Below are positions 11,697 to 24,134 of a stretch of 64,000 nucleotides of DNA, in pieces. A model generated the notes under the pieces. The model made no database searches, had not been told where the DNA came from, and saw only the letters and a list, made by a program, of their open reading frames with translations. This DNA comes from Oreocharis arfaki (Eukaryota; Chordata; Aves; Passeriformes; Paramythiidae). Both the position numbers and the translations under genes were made by a program. The stretch lies in NCBI GenBank assembly GCA_013398015.1, contig VZRR01007849.1:733079-797078 (forward strand). Reading direction: 5' to 3'. Positions within the stretch are counted from its first letter, which is position 1; each line of letters begins with the position of its first letter.

Positions 11697-11908
11697 AGGA
11701 AAAATTTCTTCACGGAGAGGAGTGTCAAGCCAGACAGGCTAGAGCAGGCAGCTCAGGGAGTCACCATCCTGGAGGTATTTAAAAGACACGTAGATGTGGC
11801 ACTTGGGGATGTGGTTTAGTGGTGGACCTTGCAGTGCTACATTAACAGTTGGTCTTGATGAACTTAAAGACCTTCCCAATCAAACCACTTCTATGATTCT
11901 GTGATTCT
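11697..11908 (+). mobile_element. CR1 LINE 3'-end fragment, + strand
   Basis: The segment matches the CR1 3' region as I remember it, in order: AAATTTCTTCACGGAGAGG, a caggctagagcaggcagctc-like block, catcctggaggtatttaaaa, gatgtggcacttggg, gtttagtggtggacctt, and a tail of imperfect ATTCTATG-type octamers (ctatgattctgtgattct). It is 5'-truncated, as most CR1 copies are, and has no reading frame. The 5' boundary is accurate to about 20 bases. Confidence 0.9.
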
Positions 11909-14049
11909 ACATGTAGCCTATGTGGACCAAAATATTCCTGTCTGAATGAGTCCTTCACTACATGTCCCCTCAGGATCCTTCCAAGACCCTGCCACTGAGC
12001 ACTCTGGGGCTTGTATCAGCTGAGCCACAGACCTCCTTGTTAAATGAAATGCTTTGTACCTCACTGTGAGGCAAATCAGTGTGTATTAGAATGTTAAATT
12101 CCAATGTTAAGTCAGCATTAAAAATAAGTGACAGTATGGAATATTACCTTCTCCTAAAAAAATTGCTGTGGCTAAAGGCAGGTTGGAGTTGACACAAAAA
12201 AAACCCCTTAAACAAACTAAATGTTGCTGGTATGCGTATGAGAGAAATATGCATTGGGCAGAAAGGGGGGTGTGTGTGTGCAAATACAGCGTGGCTCTTG
12301 CTAGTATCACTTGTTCATGTCAGAGGTTGTTTTGTTACAGCTTTCTCTCATATCTGATTTCCTGGTGATGTCACAACTAAAACAATTTTCCTAACTGGTA
12401 ACCAAACAGAATTTACTCCCTTTGGACTGTACTGATCTCCAGGGTGTTCATGGTGACTATAGGAGTGCAAAGTGTCAGAAAATATTAGCATGGAAATTTT
12501 CTCTGATGTGTTGCAAGATTTGGTGTACATTTTAACCTAGACAGGAGGAATTGTGGCTTTTCATTGAGTTGTAATATACAGACTTCTATAATTAATGTCT
12601 AATTCAGTATGGATGCTATCACATTCTAAATGATCCTATGCTCTTACATTGCTGTTTGTGCATCCCTTTGCTAGATCATGATTATAAGATTCTTTTAATT
12701 TTCTCGGGGATCAGCAACACATTTCTTGATTAGGCAGTACCTTTGTGGTAGCTGCAAAGAAATCTGCCTGAATATTGACTGTATCAACCATTTTTTTATT
12801 TTTTGATCTCTTGCCCAGAGAAGGTGTGGACGCCCCATCCCTGGAAGTGTTCAAGGCCAGCTGCATGGGGCTCTGAGCAACCTGGTCTAGTGGAAGGTGT
12901 CCCTGCCCACGGCAGAAGGCTTGGAACTAGAGGATTTTTGAGGCCCCTTCCAACCAAAGCTATTCCGTGATTGTACGATTCTGTGCTACGTCAAGAGCAT
13001 AGAAGTTTTACTGCTCTCTGCCTCCCGCAGCCAGTTTTGGTGAAGTTGTCGTTAGAGGGAGCTACAGAGCAATTTATGAGCAGACCGGCTTTAAACGTTA
13101 AATACACACACACAACAATAATAATACACCAATTATTGTTTCAGAAATGGCTCTGGGCTTTTGTCCTTGCTCTGGTGAATTAATTCTGGTCCTCCTATGA
13201 CTGATTTCCTTGCCACTGTATCCTGAGTCTTTTGTTTTAAAGTAGTTGTTTGTTTTCTTTGACACCCCTCCCTGCTGTGCAGTATTCCCATTCCCTTAGC
13301 ACATGCATTATTTACAAAGGTGCTCAAAGAATTTGTGTAATCACCAAAAAATGACCTCTCTTTTTTTCTTAAGGCCATTACTCCTCCCAAATTGGTAAGA
13401 AAAAGCTCTGAGGGCGTTTCAGAGGAGGTCTGCCCTTCCCATGGAGGAATTGGAGCACTGGGCTGTACTCGAGGCCCCCCAGTACCAGCCTGCTGTGCCG
13501 AGGACCCGTGCTGGGCATGAGCTCTATAAGTGCAAAGAGGATTTCGGTACAGTCCACAGCAGCTGGTGCACACAAGAGAGATACAGCCTGTGGCTGACAA
13601 GGGAGTTTAAAATCTCAGACCTGTTGATTGCCAGAAGCTGCGGGGATGAAGCAGGGCCATGAGCACTCCCCTCAAGTCCTGCTCACAGCAGTTGCAGCTG
13701 GCTCCCACTGCTTTTGTGGAAGACCCCAGCACAGTTTCTCACCCAAAGCTTGCACTGAGAAGGACACACAGAAATCACACTGTGATTCACAGTCACACAG
13801 AAATGCGCTGGAGGGAACTAGTGAGACGGAAATGAGAGGAAATGTGAGAAACCACATTTAGATCCAGGTTAAATTCCCTCAGTTTCAGCAGAGGGGGGAC
13901 AGTCTCCAAATAAAAAATCTGAAAATATGATTCCGGGTGTAGCGGGTGCTGTCACAGGAAATCTGCCTGCAAGGCAGTGGTAGCACTGGCTGGGTTTAGT
14001 ATGTTTCCTCTTCCAGCACTGACAGCACTTATTTGTTACTGATGCACAG
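11909..14049. other. Intergenic, contains one further CR1 fragment
   Basis: No gene was recognised. The only annotated item is the CR1 fragment at 12811-12985. There is a short GT microsatellite at about 12270-12280 and a CA/AAT tract at about 13104-13128. The reading frames at 13133-13600 show no known domain. Confidence 0.45.
12811..12985 (+). mobile_element. CR1 LINE 3'-end fragment, + strand
   Basis: Recognisable CR1 3' blocks occur in order: ttgcccagagaaggtgtgga, ccccatccctggaagtgtt, caaggccag, caacctggtctagtggaagg, tgtccctgccca, and gaggccccttccaacc followed by a degenerated octamer tail (gattgtacgattctgtg). It is severely 5'-truncated. Confidence 0.9.
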
Positions 14050-14082
14050 CAAGACAGTGACTGTCTTGCTGTCACTGTCTTG
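14050..14082. repeat. Perfect 12-bp inverted repeat, 9-base loop
   Basis: Arm caagacagtgac at 14050-14061 and its exact reverse complement at 14071-14082 enclose the loop tgtcttgct. The loop can also pair with the first arm to form a shorter alternative hairpin. It lies just upstream of a CR1 fragment and no gene is nearby. Function unknown. Confidence 0.8.
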
Positions 14083-14120
14083 GAGACATATTTTTTTTTA
14101 TATATATCTTATCTAATATT

Positions 14121-14338
14121 AAATTGGATATAAGGGAGAAGTTCGTTACTGTGAGGATGGTGAGGCACTGTAACCTGTTGCCCAGAAAAGTTGTGGATGC
14201 CCCATCCCTGGATTTGTTCAAGGCCAGATTGGAGGGATCTTTAGCAACCTGGTCTAGTGGAAGGTGTCCAGGGCAGGGAGGTTGGCACGAGATCATCTCT
14301 GAGGTCCCTTCCAACTCAAACTGTTCTATGATCCTGTT
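14121..14338 (+). mobile_element. CR1 LINE 3'-end fragment, + strand
   Basis: CR1 3' blocks in order: ttggatataagggagaagtt, tactgtgaggatggtgaggc, ttgcccagaaaagttgtgga, gccccatccctggatttg, caacctggtctagtggaagg, gaggtcccttccaactc and ttctatgatcctg. It is the third CR1 fragment in the same orientation within 2.7 kb. It overlaps short frames on both strands, which are not genes. Confidence 0.92.
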
Positions 14339-17300
14339 ACATCTTTGCTCTGAGACATTGCCTTCAGATGCAGCCTGCCCATCTGCACTCATATTTCCCC
14401 TTGAAATCCTAGGGAATTTTGCCTGAGTGAGGCCGTGAACAACTTGACTTACAGAGGCAAAAACAGTTTGCAGATACAAAATACAAACGAGCCCTGAAAC
14501 GTCTGTCGTTCATCATTTTGCGTTGACTTGCTGTGGTCTGGGCCATCTCCAGCATTTTTTCTCTCTGCATTCATTACTCCAGGCAATAATGAAACAGAAT
14601 AAGCCAAATGATGAACTCGGCCTTGACATGGTCATGATGTTGTTGAAAACGGGGGAAAATACAAACATACTGCCTTGGCCATGGGAACCTTCCTGCTTCA
14701 TTTACAGTGAAAAAATATCAGAAATCTTTAGTTCCCTCAATTCCATAGTCAGTTTCAGACTTCTCTGGCACACATATGCTCTTAGGTATTGTAAAAAACA
14801 TCAAAGACAAAAAAGTCAGAAGACTTTCATAATTTGATCTTTCCATCCTGTCATTGAGAGATTTTTTGAAATTTAGCTTCCTATTAAAGCAACACAGGTA
14901 AAGTTGTAGGAATGTTTTAATTGTATTAAAATGGTCACCAAGGATGGTCACATCACTTGGAAACAAATGCTCCTTTTGAGTAATAGTCTCCTGCTGTAAG
15001 ATGAACTGACAAAATAAGACAAATGGTCTTAGGTAGGGTTTCTGGCATAGCCTTCATTGTGGTTTTGAAGCAGCAAGGAAAGATTCAAATACATATGTGT
15101 TTACAACAGAATCAGAGCGATTTATCTAAACTGGTTTATGCCGGCACATTTATGTGTGAATAGCTGAAGCGAAGATTCCAGTTTTGCTGATAAATAACAG
15201 AAAATTAGCCCACCACTCCTGGCTTGCACAGCATAGTTCACATTGCTTTGCAGCAGCTGCAGGATGGGTTTTTTACATATTGTGTAAACAAGCAGATATG
15301 ATCCCAGCACAGGGCAGGGCTCCTGCCAGGCTCCAGCACAGCAGCTCCGTGACCTCCCGGCCAAGAGAAAGCAGGCACTGGAGGCTTTGATGGCTATCCA
15401 GATTTTTTAAAACTGGCTTTTTTATTGTTTGGCTACAAACTCGCTGCTGATTAGATGGAAGTGGGTTTGTTTAATTAAAAAAGAAAAGAAAGAAAAAAAA
15501 GGCCAACTAATTGAGTTAAAACTATGTGGTTTATGGCAGAAAATGCCACAGTTAATTACGGTTACCATCTGTTTCATCAAAACTCTTATTTGCTTTGGAT
15601 ACCTCTGTTTTCAAGTCAGGGCTGGTTTTAATATCTTTCTCAAATTTATTCCAGTGAGGAGGTACTTTAAAATTAAATTACCTTACTCTCCATGACCCTG
15701 AGCAGAGTGGTGATGTCTGCAGTGACCTTATGGTGCTATTTCTTGTAAAGAAAATATTGCTGTGGCTTTAATCATTGCAAGCTTAGCTCTGTGAGCAGAG
15801 AGCTTGCATGACTTTTTCCAGGGATTTATTAAAGGAGATCTGTGTGTTTCTGTGTGAGGCAAACTGCAAACGTGAATTGGCATTCTTTTCCCCAGTATCT
15901 CCTTTCCAGCACCTGACCATCATTTAATTTCTGATACATCAGTTCTCAAAAAATCTGCAAAGAATGTACCTCTCCCCATGGTACTTCTGCCCTCACCTCG
16001 TTGCTAAGGACTATGTCACAATATATGAGTCAGCTACCTTGAGAGTCTTGCAATACACTTGTAGGACAGAGTCTGGAGGAACTGAGTGACTGGACAAAGC
16101 ATGAGCTTCTACCCCATGAACTTGACTGCAACATGAGGCCATTTATCACAGGCTCCTGCTGTACTGCTGGGCTGCCTGCATTCCCTAGGGGATTCTAGCC
16201 CTTACACCACATCTTGACTGGTTTCCAGGAGGCTTGTGAGGTATTTGAAATCAATGTTATGTACTACTATCAGTAAATAGAAGAGGCCAGACTGTTGCTT
16301 AGGTGATAGAAGCAAGGCTGTGAACCTGGCATCAGAAAAATGGCAAAGTACAATAACTTCTTTTAACAGCATGTCTCTTATTACATACACATTCCCCAAA
16401 ACATTCATTTCTCTGGCAAAGGTATCACTGACCAAACGTTTGTCATTTCCAAGGCTCAGAAGAGCACATGAACTCATGTGTACTAAATCCTATGAATTCA
16501 AGGAAAATTCAATGGAGATTTGATCTGCTTCTGGAAGGAAAAATTCTTTACCCTGCTTCCTTCAAAGAGAAACAAAAACATCCTTTATTATTCTTAGTGA
16601 GAGGACTGTGCTGCTGCTACCACTCTACATAGTGAAATGCCAACTTCTTGAAAATCTTGCTGCTCTTATGTCTTGAAAAAATACTAACCTAATGGGAGTG
16701 ATAGAGAATTAGGCAATAAGATTAGAAAGAGAGATTGTTCCTGAATCAGTCCATTAGGATTAACCAGGCTTTGTTCCATGGCAACTTAGCTAAGAATAAT
16801 CATGACTGCAAATAGTGCTGTTCCAGTTTCTTGGGTGGAGTGCAGAGTAAAATTGCCAGTCTCCAAATGCAATTGTTAATGTGTTTGCTGGTTCTTAAAT
16901 GTCACCGTGGCTGCACTTCAGCAATTCAGTTAGAATTGGTTTTGCCATCACATGTGATGCATAAGGAATTCAAACCCCTGCAGGCAAGCTGAGTTCATAA
17001 GGTCCTGGTATTTTCAGATTATTTCTGGTGGGACATGATTTCTGGCTTTAACAGTTGAGGCTGCCAGCATTGGCTCTGCCACATGAGTCACTGGTTGTAC
17101 ACGAGGTATGAAAGGAGTATGTGAGAGATGTGGGCTGGGGCAGTCAGGGTGGCACATTGGTGGGTCCTGATGATAAAGCAGTTCTCAAGAATGTGGATCT
17201 CAGGTGAAGGAGAAATTCAAAACACCTCTGTTCATTCATGCTGCAGGACACACACAGCCAAGCCCTGTTGTGGGAGCAGGTGAGCTGAACCCAAGGAAAG

Positions 17301-20300
17301 GCAATGTCACCAGTGAGCAGTTTGATTCCATTGCTTGTGTCCAGGAAGAACCTTGAGAATCCTTCAAGAATTGTACATCTTGCATTTCCTTATATTACTT
17401 GTTTTCATTATTATACTCACATTGCAACATATTTTTATTTTAAATGCATCTGCTTGTCTCATTTGTGCTTGGAAACTATGGTGCTTTCTTAATACGCCAA
17501 TCTAAATTGGCATGAATCATTTCTACATTATTTGATTATGGTGTCACAATTATTTAAACAAAGATGATGAGAGTGAATTTAATCACTTCACTGCAGGCAA
17601 TACCGAACTTATTCAGGGTTCAAGTAGCATTTCTTTGTGTACTCAAAACCCCTGCAAAATACTCTGGTAGGAAAAACCCACCATATTTATTGGCTTATGG
17701 TTTAACACGTGTTTCCAAACAGTCACTTATTTCTCCTGAAACCAGCCAAGGCCGTAGAAGAAGGTGTGTGCAGGAACATCCCTGCTTCACAAGTGCCCCT
17801 CTTTAAGGGCACTCACTGGGGTAAATCTATGCCTTTGGGGCACTCTCCAGCCTCTCCTCCCCACAACCATTACCAGGTCTATTGATCCAATAGTCTCAGC
17901 TCTTCTGGGCACCCCGCAGCCTTTGTCTACAGTGAGTCTGGCTGATGCCAAGAGCAGATGACCTCTCATTTAGCTTTAGTTGTTTGGCCCGAGCCTGCTG
18001 CCCAGGTTCCTCCACCAGCTGGTGGCACGTGGTGGCTACCTCCAGAGAATGGCTATGGGGCTCTTGTGGCAGCCTTGGGGATGGAGGAGCTGCCTCCCAC
18101 CGCAGACTCTACCTCTCCTCCCCTGGCTGCAGACAGGGCACAGGGATCCAGTGGAGACCCGACCCAAATGTGTAAGAAAGGAAGGGAGATGATCACCAGC
18201 CAAGTGATCCAAACACAAAATCACTGAAATAAAACACTGTTTACTCATCTGAAGGAAGGTGAAGAGCAGAAGAGGGGATAAAGAGAGTGAAGCCCGTGAA
18301 TACATTTCCCCATTAACTGTAGGCTTTGGTTCTGCTGCTCTCACTCTTGAGTTCAACGTCACCCTTTATTATGGGTGTTCCACACAGGTGGTGTTGACAG
18401 TTCCCCTTACACACACACAGATACACAAACCCTCCACCCGGCTTCTTTGGCAGATCAGCACCTTTCAGCTTTTGGTCTCTTTTGTCCTAGCTCCGGATCT
18501 GGGTTCTCACCAGCCACGCACTCACCAGGGTATTTCCCAGCTCACTGCTGTTCTGCAATGGGCTTGTGGTGTTGGCTGAACTCCGCCTTGCCGTGCCATC
18601 ATTGCCTTTCTCAATTTTTTTCCCCCTCCAATTACCTCCTGCTGATTTAACTCCTTACAGCCAAGTGAATAATGGCAAACTCATAAAAATTACAGCATCT
18701 TTACAATATAATATTCATCTCAGTCACATTTACCACATGGTGCTCAAACATTCCATCACGCAGTTTCATTGAAGGTAATTCTGGAGTCTGCTTACCTTTA
18801 AAATAGATGCAAAAATGTACATATGATCTGTGCTTGTGGTTATGTACAGCACTGTGTGCCTTTGGTAGAAAACACCTGCAAATCTTGTGGAGACATGACA
18901 GATAGCCTTTCTGGGGTATATGATTTGGAAACTCGTATGCAAGTTTGCAGAAAGCCCATCCCACTGAGAGCAGCCTTCAGACTATAGGAGATTATTCACG
19001 CAATGCATCGGGCACAGGCAGAGTTTACAACAAAGGGCCCATCCCATCTGAGCCATTTCATGGGCAGTGTGATTTGCTGAAAGAGGTGTGCACGTGTGAT
19101 CACGATACTGGAATTCCCGTCTGCCATCCAATTTTCTTGTCCTGGTAGAAGCCTCATTTAGTGCCATACTTTTGCCATGAGGAGGAGTACACTGCTTACC
19201 AGCTGTGTTTTGATTCCACTGGCTGCCCCTGCTCTGTGTCCTTGGGTATGTACACCTCTTAGGTTGTCTGCCAAATCACTCAGCTGAGGCTAAAATACTC
19301 TTCAAGATACTGGGTTAGGAAATATTTATGCAGGAACAACAAACAGGAAAACGTGGCCTGTGTTGTTCTTTGGCTTGGAGCTAAAATTAAATTTGTCAGC
19401 AGGAGAGGGGAGCAGATGCTCTGCAGGCCAGTGCTGGTGCACAGGCTCTAGGGCCAGCTGAGGCCATGAGGAGAGGGCTGTGCTTCCAACGCACAGCCCT
19501 GGGCAGGTCACACCCACACTAGGGTAAAGCTGCAGTTTGTGTGACAAAGAACCCTCTGTGCCCTTCATCTGCCCTGAGCAGGAGGTAGGACAGTCCTTGT
19601 GCCACTTACCAAGTGCGTTTTTTGATCTTCAATTCCATTTTAAAAGAGAAAAAATTAGAGAAGAATAAAACACACACCTCTTCCCTAAATCACAAGAAAT
19701 TGTTCAGTGCTTCATGCTTTTTTGCCAAGTTCATAAAGAACACCTCCTTTTTAATGCTCTGCAGGAGAATGGTGATAACGTGTTCCAGAACTGATTTAAT
19801 CCGTATATATTGTTGTTTGATATTCTGTGGATGTTTGGCTAAATTCTAATAAAACAGGCAGAGTGCCCCACCATGGGAAGTCTATCAAAATCCTCCCGAA
19901 GAAAATAATATTAATCCCAAGAGATCTGTCATAGGTCAAACAAAAGCTTTCAAACCGCCTCCTTATTTTGAAAGCACCCATCCTTTTAACTTTTATTCAC
20001 AACCAATATAAAAAAGCTTTTTGTTAGTGATTTGTCTTTTTATTTATATGCTGGTATGCTAACTAATTATTACAATTCCACACAGTGCTAATCGTGCCAT
20101 AATGGTATTTCTAGTATGACAACTTTCATCTGCTGACTAAACAAGCACAGTCTTGCCTTTTCTCAGCATGGCCATGAGTCAAAAACAAGTCACTGGGAAC
20201 TGAGGATCTTAGGGCTCGCCTGTACATGGTTCTTGCATGAGTGCAATTAGACAAGTTCAAGCCAAAGCAATGCATCCCCCAAGCATGGGTGAAACTGCAT

Positions 20301-21555
20301 TCCTGCTGAAGTCAGCACAGCTCATCTGAATCAATTCAGTGTAACAAACAATTCAGTCCATGTTAAAATAACTGCTCTGGAGTACATGAACTGGCTGTCC
20401 TGCCCTGGCTGGGACAGTACTGCAACATCCACCACTGTGCCAGTGTTCCCTGAGCATTTTTTTCTGACAATATAAGTGTGAGGTTTTAGAAAGAGCCCTT
20501 AGGACAAGAAATTGGACATCATGCTGTTCACCAAAAACGTGAGGTTTTTTTCCCTCTGCCTCCTTTCAGATCTGGGAATTGGGAGCCTGGACTCTGAGCC
20601 TACAATTGGTTATAGGGAACAACACAACACAGGGAACTTTGGTTAATCTCACACCAAATGACTGAGTGCAGGAAACACACCCTTTGCCACGTACCTTAGA
20701 GCAGCAGACAGACACAGAAGCTCGTGCAAGGGGCTCACCATGCAGAAATCTCACCACAGGACCAGACTGAGGGTAGTTGTCCTTTACCACATGTTGTACT
20801 GTGCATGACACATCTTCTGTATCATGGGAGTTTTGTTTGTTCCTTTTTTCCTTTTCTTCTTTTCTTTCTTCTTTTAAACCCTGACTACCATGTGCTGATG
20901 GTGCAGGTACACAATGTGTTTGCTTTGGCAGTGAAAGCAGCTGAATAATTTCCCACTTCATCCCCCAGCCCAGCTGTTCACCCCGTTCCTCTTGGTTGTG
21001 CTGACTGTTTGCATATGGGTAGTATAAACCAGGACAGAGAAAAAACAACGTCAAAAAGTAACTTTCAGCAAAACCCCACAACATTCATAGGCACAAGGAG
21101 GACACTGACCTCAGATTGGGACAGGAATGCACTGCAGAGGACAAGCAACTTTTAAATATATCATTGCAAAAGTAGTTCATACAGGAGTCTGCAAAAGAAG
21201 TAGGAAGCAGCTTGTGTTAGGGACAAAGGTGTTAAAGCCACAAAACATGTGAAAAACAAGTGTTGAAATAAATAGACTAAACAACTAAGATGACATTTGG
21301 AATTACACAAATGTGTTCTCATCTACTGTGAGCGTCACGTGTACTTCTTCAATCTGTCTAATCTACTATAAACACAGAGCAGGTATATCTAAAAAAAGCC
21401 TCTTTGAAAACACCACAGATACCCATCTTGCCTTGGGGACATGATAAGGAAGACAGCAAACCTGGTATGACAGGGCCTGGAGGCATCATTTAATGCGTGG
21501 TTAGAAGGCACTCGAATTCCACTCTGATGAGAGCAGCAAACAGGGGAGGGGAGGG
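14339..21555. other. Intergenic, no gene recognised
   Basis: I see no exon with supportable coding homology on either strand. At about 15420-15870 there is an AT-rich, low-CpG segment with several TAATTA/ATTAAT-type motifs and a nested hairpin at 15776-15808, which could be a conserved element but is unproven. Reading frames around 17.8-18.6 kb and 20566-21084 lack recognisable domains. Confidence 0.4.
15776..15808. repeat. Nested inverted repeat (8-bp outer stem)
   Basis: tgcaagct at 15776-15783 and agcttgca at 15801-15808 are exact reverse complements. Inside them ctctg and cagag can form a second stem. It lies within the AT-rich segment noted as a possible conserved element. Function unknown. 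Confidence 0.6.
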
Positions 21556-21658
21556 AACTTGCATGAACCATGCAAGTTCAGCATAAAAGGAGGAGAGGAG
21601 AGGAGAGGAGAGGAGAGGAGAGGAGAGGAGAGGAGGACCATGCAAGTTCAGCATAAAA
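21556..21658. repeat. GAGGA-type pentanucleotide array flanked by a 22-bp direct repeat, with an adjoining inverted repeat
   Basis: The 22-base sequence accatgcaagttcagcataa plus aa occurs at 21567-21588 and again at 21637-21658. About nine copies of a 5-base purine unit (aggag/gagga) fill the space between. The first copy is also half of a 10-bp perfect inverted repeat, aacttgcatg (21556-21565) against catgcaagtt (21569-21578), with a 3-base spacer. The simplest origin is slippage expansion within, or a tandem duplication of, a unit of about 70 bases. Confidence 0.85.
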
Positions 21659-23357
21659 AAACCCCAAAAGAAGTAGACTTCAATCTTCTTTTTTGGATGC
21701 TAAATTTACTGGAGCAAATTGAATAGTTTTTACTGCCACTGACATATTCAAAAGCAAGTTTTCCTTCAATATTTGTTTTTCTTTTTGTCTTAAAGCAAGC
21801 TGATATGATTAAAAAAATCCCACCTATTTCCAAACACACAGCATTAAGACAAAAGACTCCCTGCATGAATTCTGGTTTGAAGGAGTAACTTTGACTCAAA
21901 CTGAATCTCGTTAGGGACATTCCTAGAGCTAGTGTTTTGTAGAACTTCAGACTCACTAATTACAGAACTTTCCTTGACTGGTAATTGATGAACCTACATC
22001 GGTTTGTTCTTCCACCCTAAAGTCTTATTGGCAAGCAAAGTGAGGTGTCAAGATTTGATGTGATTTGCGGTGAGGATAGGAATGAAGCTGCCATTTGATT
22101 TTAATGCTGACTTTCTGGACCCTGGTTTGCCCACGGATGACCTTGCTCAAGTAAGAGGAGAGAGAACTTCCGGTTCTGCAGATGAGAAAATTTCCTTCTG
22201 AGAGTAGAAACAACACTGCCTGATATGTGACCCTTGAATGTCTTGTTACTGTGATGTTAAATTAAGGTACCAGATAACTTATTAAAACATCTGCCGTATT
22301 TCAAGTGCTGTTTGGATGTAATCTGTACAGTAACAACTTCCAAAATGTCTCCACTCTAAACAGGAGAGGACTTACCATGCATTTTTATCTTATGCTAAGA
22401 AAAGATTTCTGAGCAGGATTAGTCAAGGAGACAGTGTTTGCATTTGAATTACTTTTCTGCCTTAAGTTTAAATTCTGCTCTAATAACCATCTTTCCAAAA
22501 GACTTTTTGGTGTCATTTTCCCTGACAATGCTGGCAATCCCATTAAGTCACCGGTGATCATATTTCATAGGTTTGTGGGTGAAATTTTGAAGGAGCTCCT
22601 GAGATATTTTGGCTATGCATAGTCAGAAATCGGAAAAATATCCCTTCTTTCTTTGGTTTTGATGCAGATCAACTCCTACCTTAGTGACAGACTTTTTGCT
22701 CCTGTCCATGGTGCTCTGGCAGGAACACCTGCACCAGCTGTTTCCTTCCCTTGCTTCTCCTCCCCCTCACTGCCACACTGCTCAGATCCTCTTGCACCTG
22801 CAGAGCTGGGCTTTCAGTACCCAACATGCTGTTCTCTTAAAATGTTCTCACTTCAGTCTGTCTTGGCAACTTTTGTCTGTGGCCTGGAGGGAAATATTTT
22901 AAAACCCAACAAAGAACAGATTTCAGCTGTTGACCTCAGCAGCTCTTGCAGCTACATCATTTCCCTGATACTTGCGATCTGGTAACCGGAGAGGACGCAA
23001 GTTGTCTGGCTTTTGGCCAGGGAGCTGGTTGCTCTGCACATTTCTGCAATCACTCCAGTCCATTGCCACAAGAACCACAAGGACTTAAAACCGCTCCCCC
23101 ACAGACGTGTTACAGATGCTTCAGTCTTTGCAGTTGTATATGAAAGAGAAGCCAACAGCCTGTCTCTGCTTTGGGGACTTACAGCACTGGGATGTGAGTG
23201 AGACCGTTTTCTTGTATTCATTTCTGCACAGGCACTGTTGAAAACAGTGGTAAAGTGGTACTTTTTTCCTGAACTTCAGATCAAGCCCATTTTCCTGGGA
23301 GGGCCCCATTCTTCCCCCATCCAGCAAGTTGGCACTTACGTGAACTGATGGTCACAA

Positions 23358-23400
23358 AGAATGAAAATTCAGGTAGAATGAAAATTTAGGTAGAATGAAA
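23358..23400 (+). repeat. 17-base tandem repeat, about 2.5 copies
   Basis: Units agaatgaaaattcaggt (23358-23374) and agaatgaaaatttaggt (23375-23391) differ by one base and are followed by a partial third copy agaatgaaa. It is a short local duplication with no gene nearby. Confidence 0.85.
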
Positions 23401-24096
23401 TACCAGCTTACCCAGGCAGGAGACGTGTGCTCTCCTGGCCATGTGAATGACGGGTATTTTTGTGGATCTTGTTCTCTTCCTCTTGTATGTTTACTCACAA
23501 AACAAACAGTCTATTTACTCATATTTCAACCACATATATGTTGACAACTTTCTTTTACAATGCATCTCCCTGGTAGATTTTAGATAGATGTTTACATTGA
23601 ATTCCAGCTATTGCAGTACCAAATAGCCAGTGTTGTTGCTTTTGATGTTTTGGGTGTTAGTTTGGGTGTTTTTTCTTTGTTCTGTTCTGTTTTGGTTTTG
23701 TGTTGGGACAAGCACTTGTATCTGTTCACAAATAAATTCAGGCTCTTTCCCCACTGCAGTGGTAGGTGCTGGAATCATTGGGGATTTGTCACTGCTGTTT
23801 GACAGGAGTTTATCAAGGGTACGTCATCTCTGCAAGGTGCCTGATTCTCTTTTAGCCATCACTCCCCAGGGTGAGCACTGACATATTCAAAAGCAAGTCA
23901 GACAGGCCAGCTCCTGCTGCAGAGAGGGCAGAAACAGCTAAGGGAGCACACCTGGGCAGTGCTGTACGTGAGGCTGACACTTCCTAAGGCCATACCTTAA
24001 AACTACCACAGCAAATGGTATTTAGACCCTTTGAAAATTTTATCACCACTTCCTAGTCCAATATTTTGGATACTGGGCCGAAATCTGAGTTCCCTT

Positions 24097-24099
<3 letters not shown>

Positions 24100-24134
<35 letters not shown>

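Noticed and set aside
13133..13600. 155-aa - strand open frame
   Set aside because: No recognisable domain, no splice or poly(A) context, composition like intergenic DNA.
14072..14479. 135-aa - strand and 100-aa + strand open frames
   Set aside because: Both overlap the 3' end of a CR1 fragment that carries no coding part of CR1.
20566..21084. 172-aa - strand open frame
   Set aside because: No known motif. A stretch of this length without a stop is expected a few times in 64 kb scanned in six frames.
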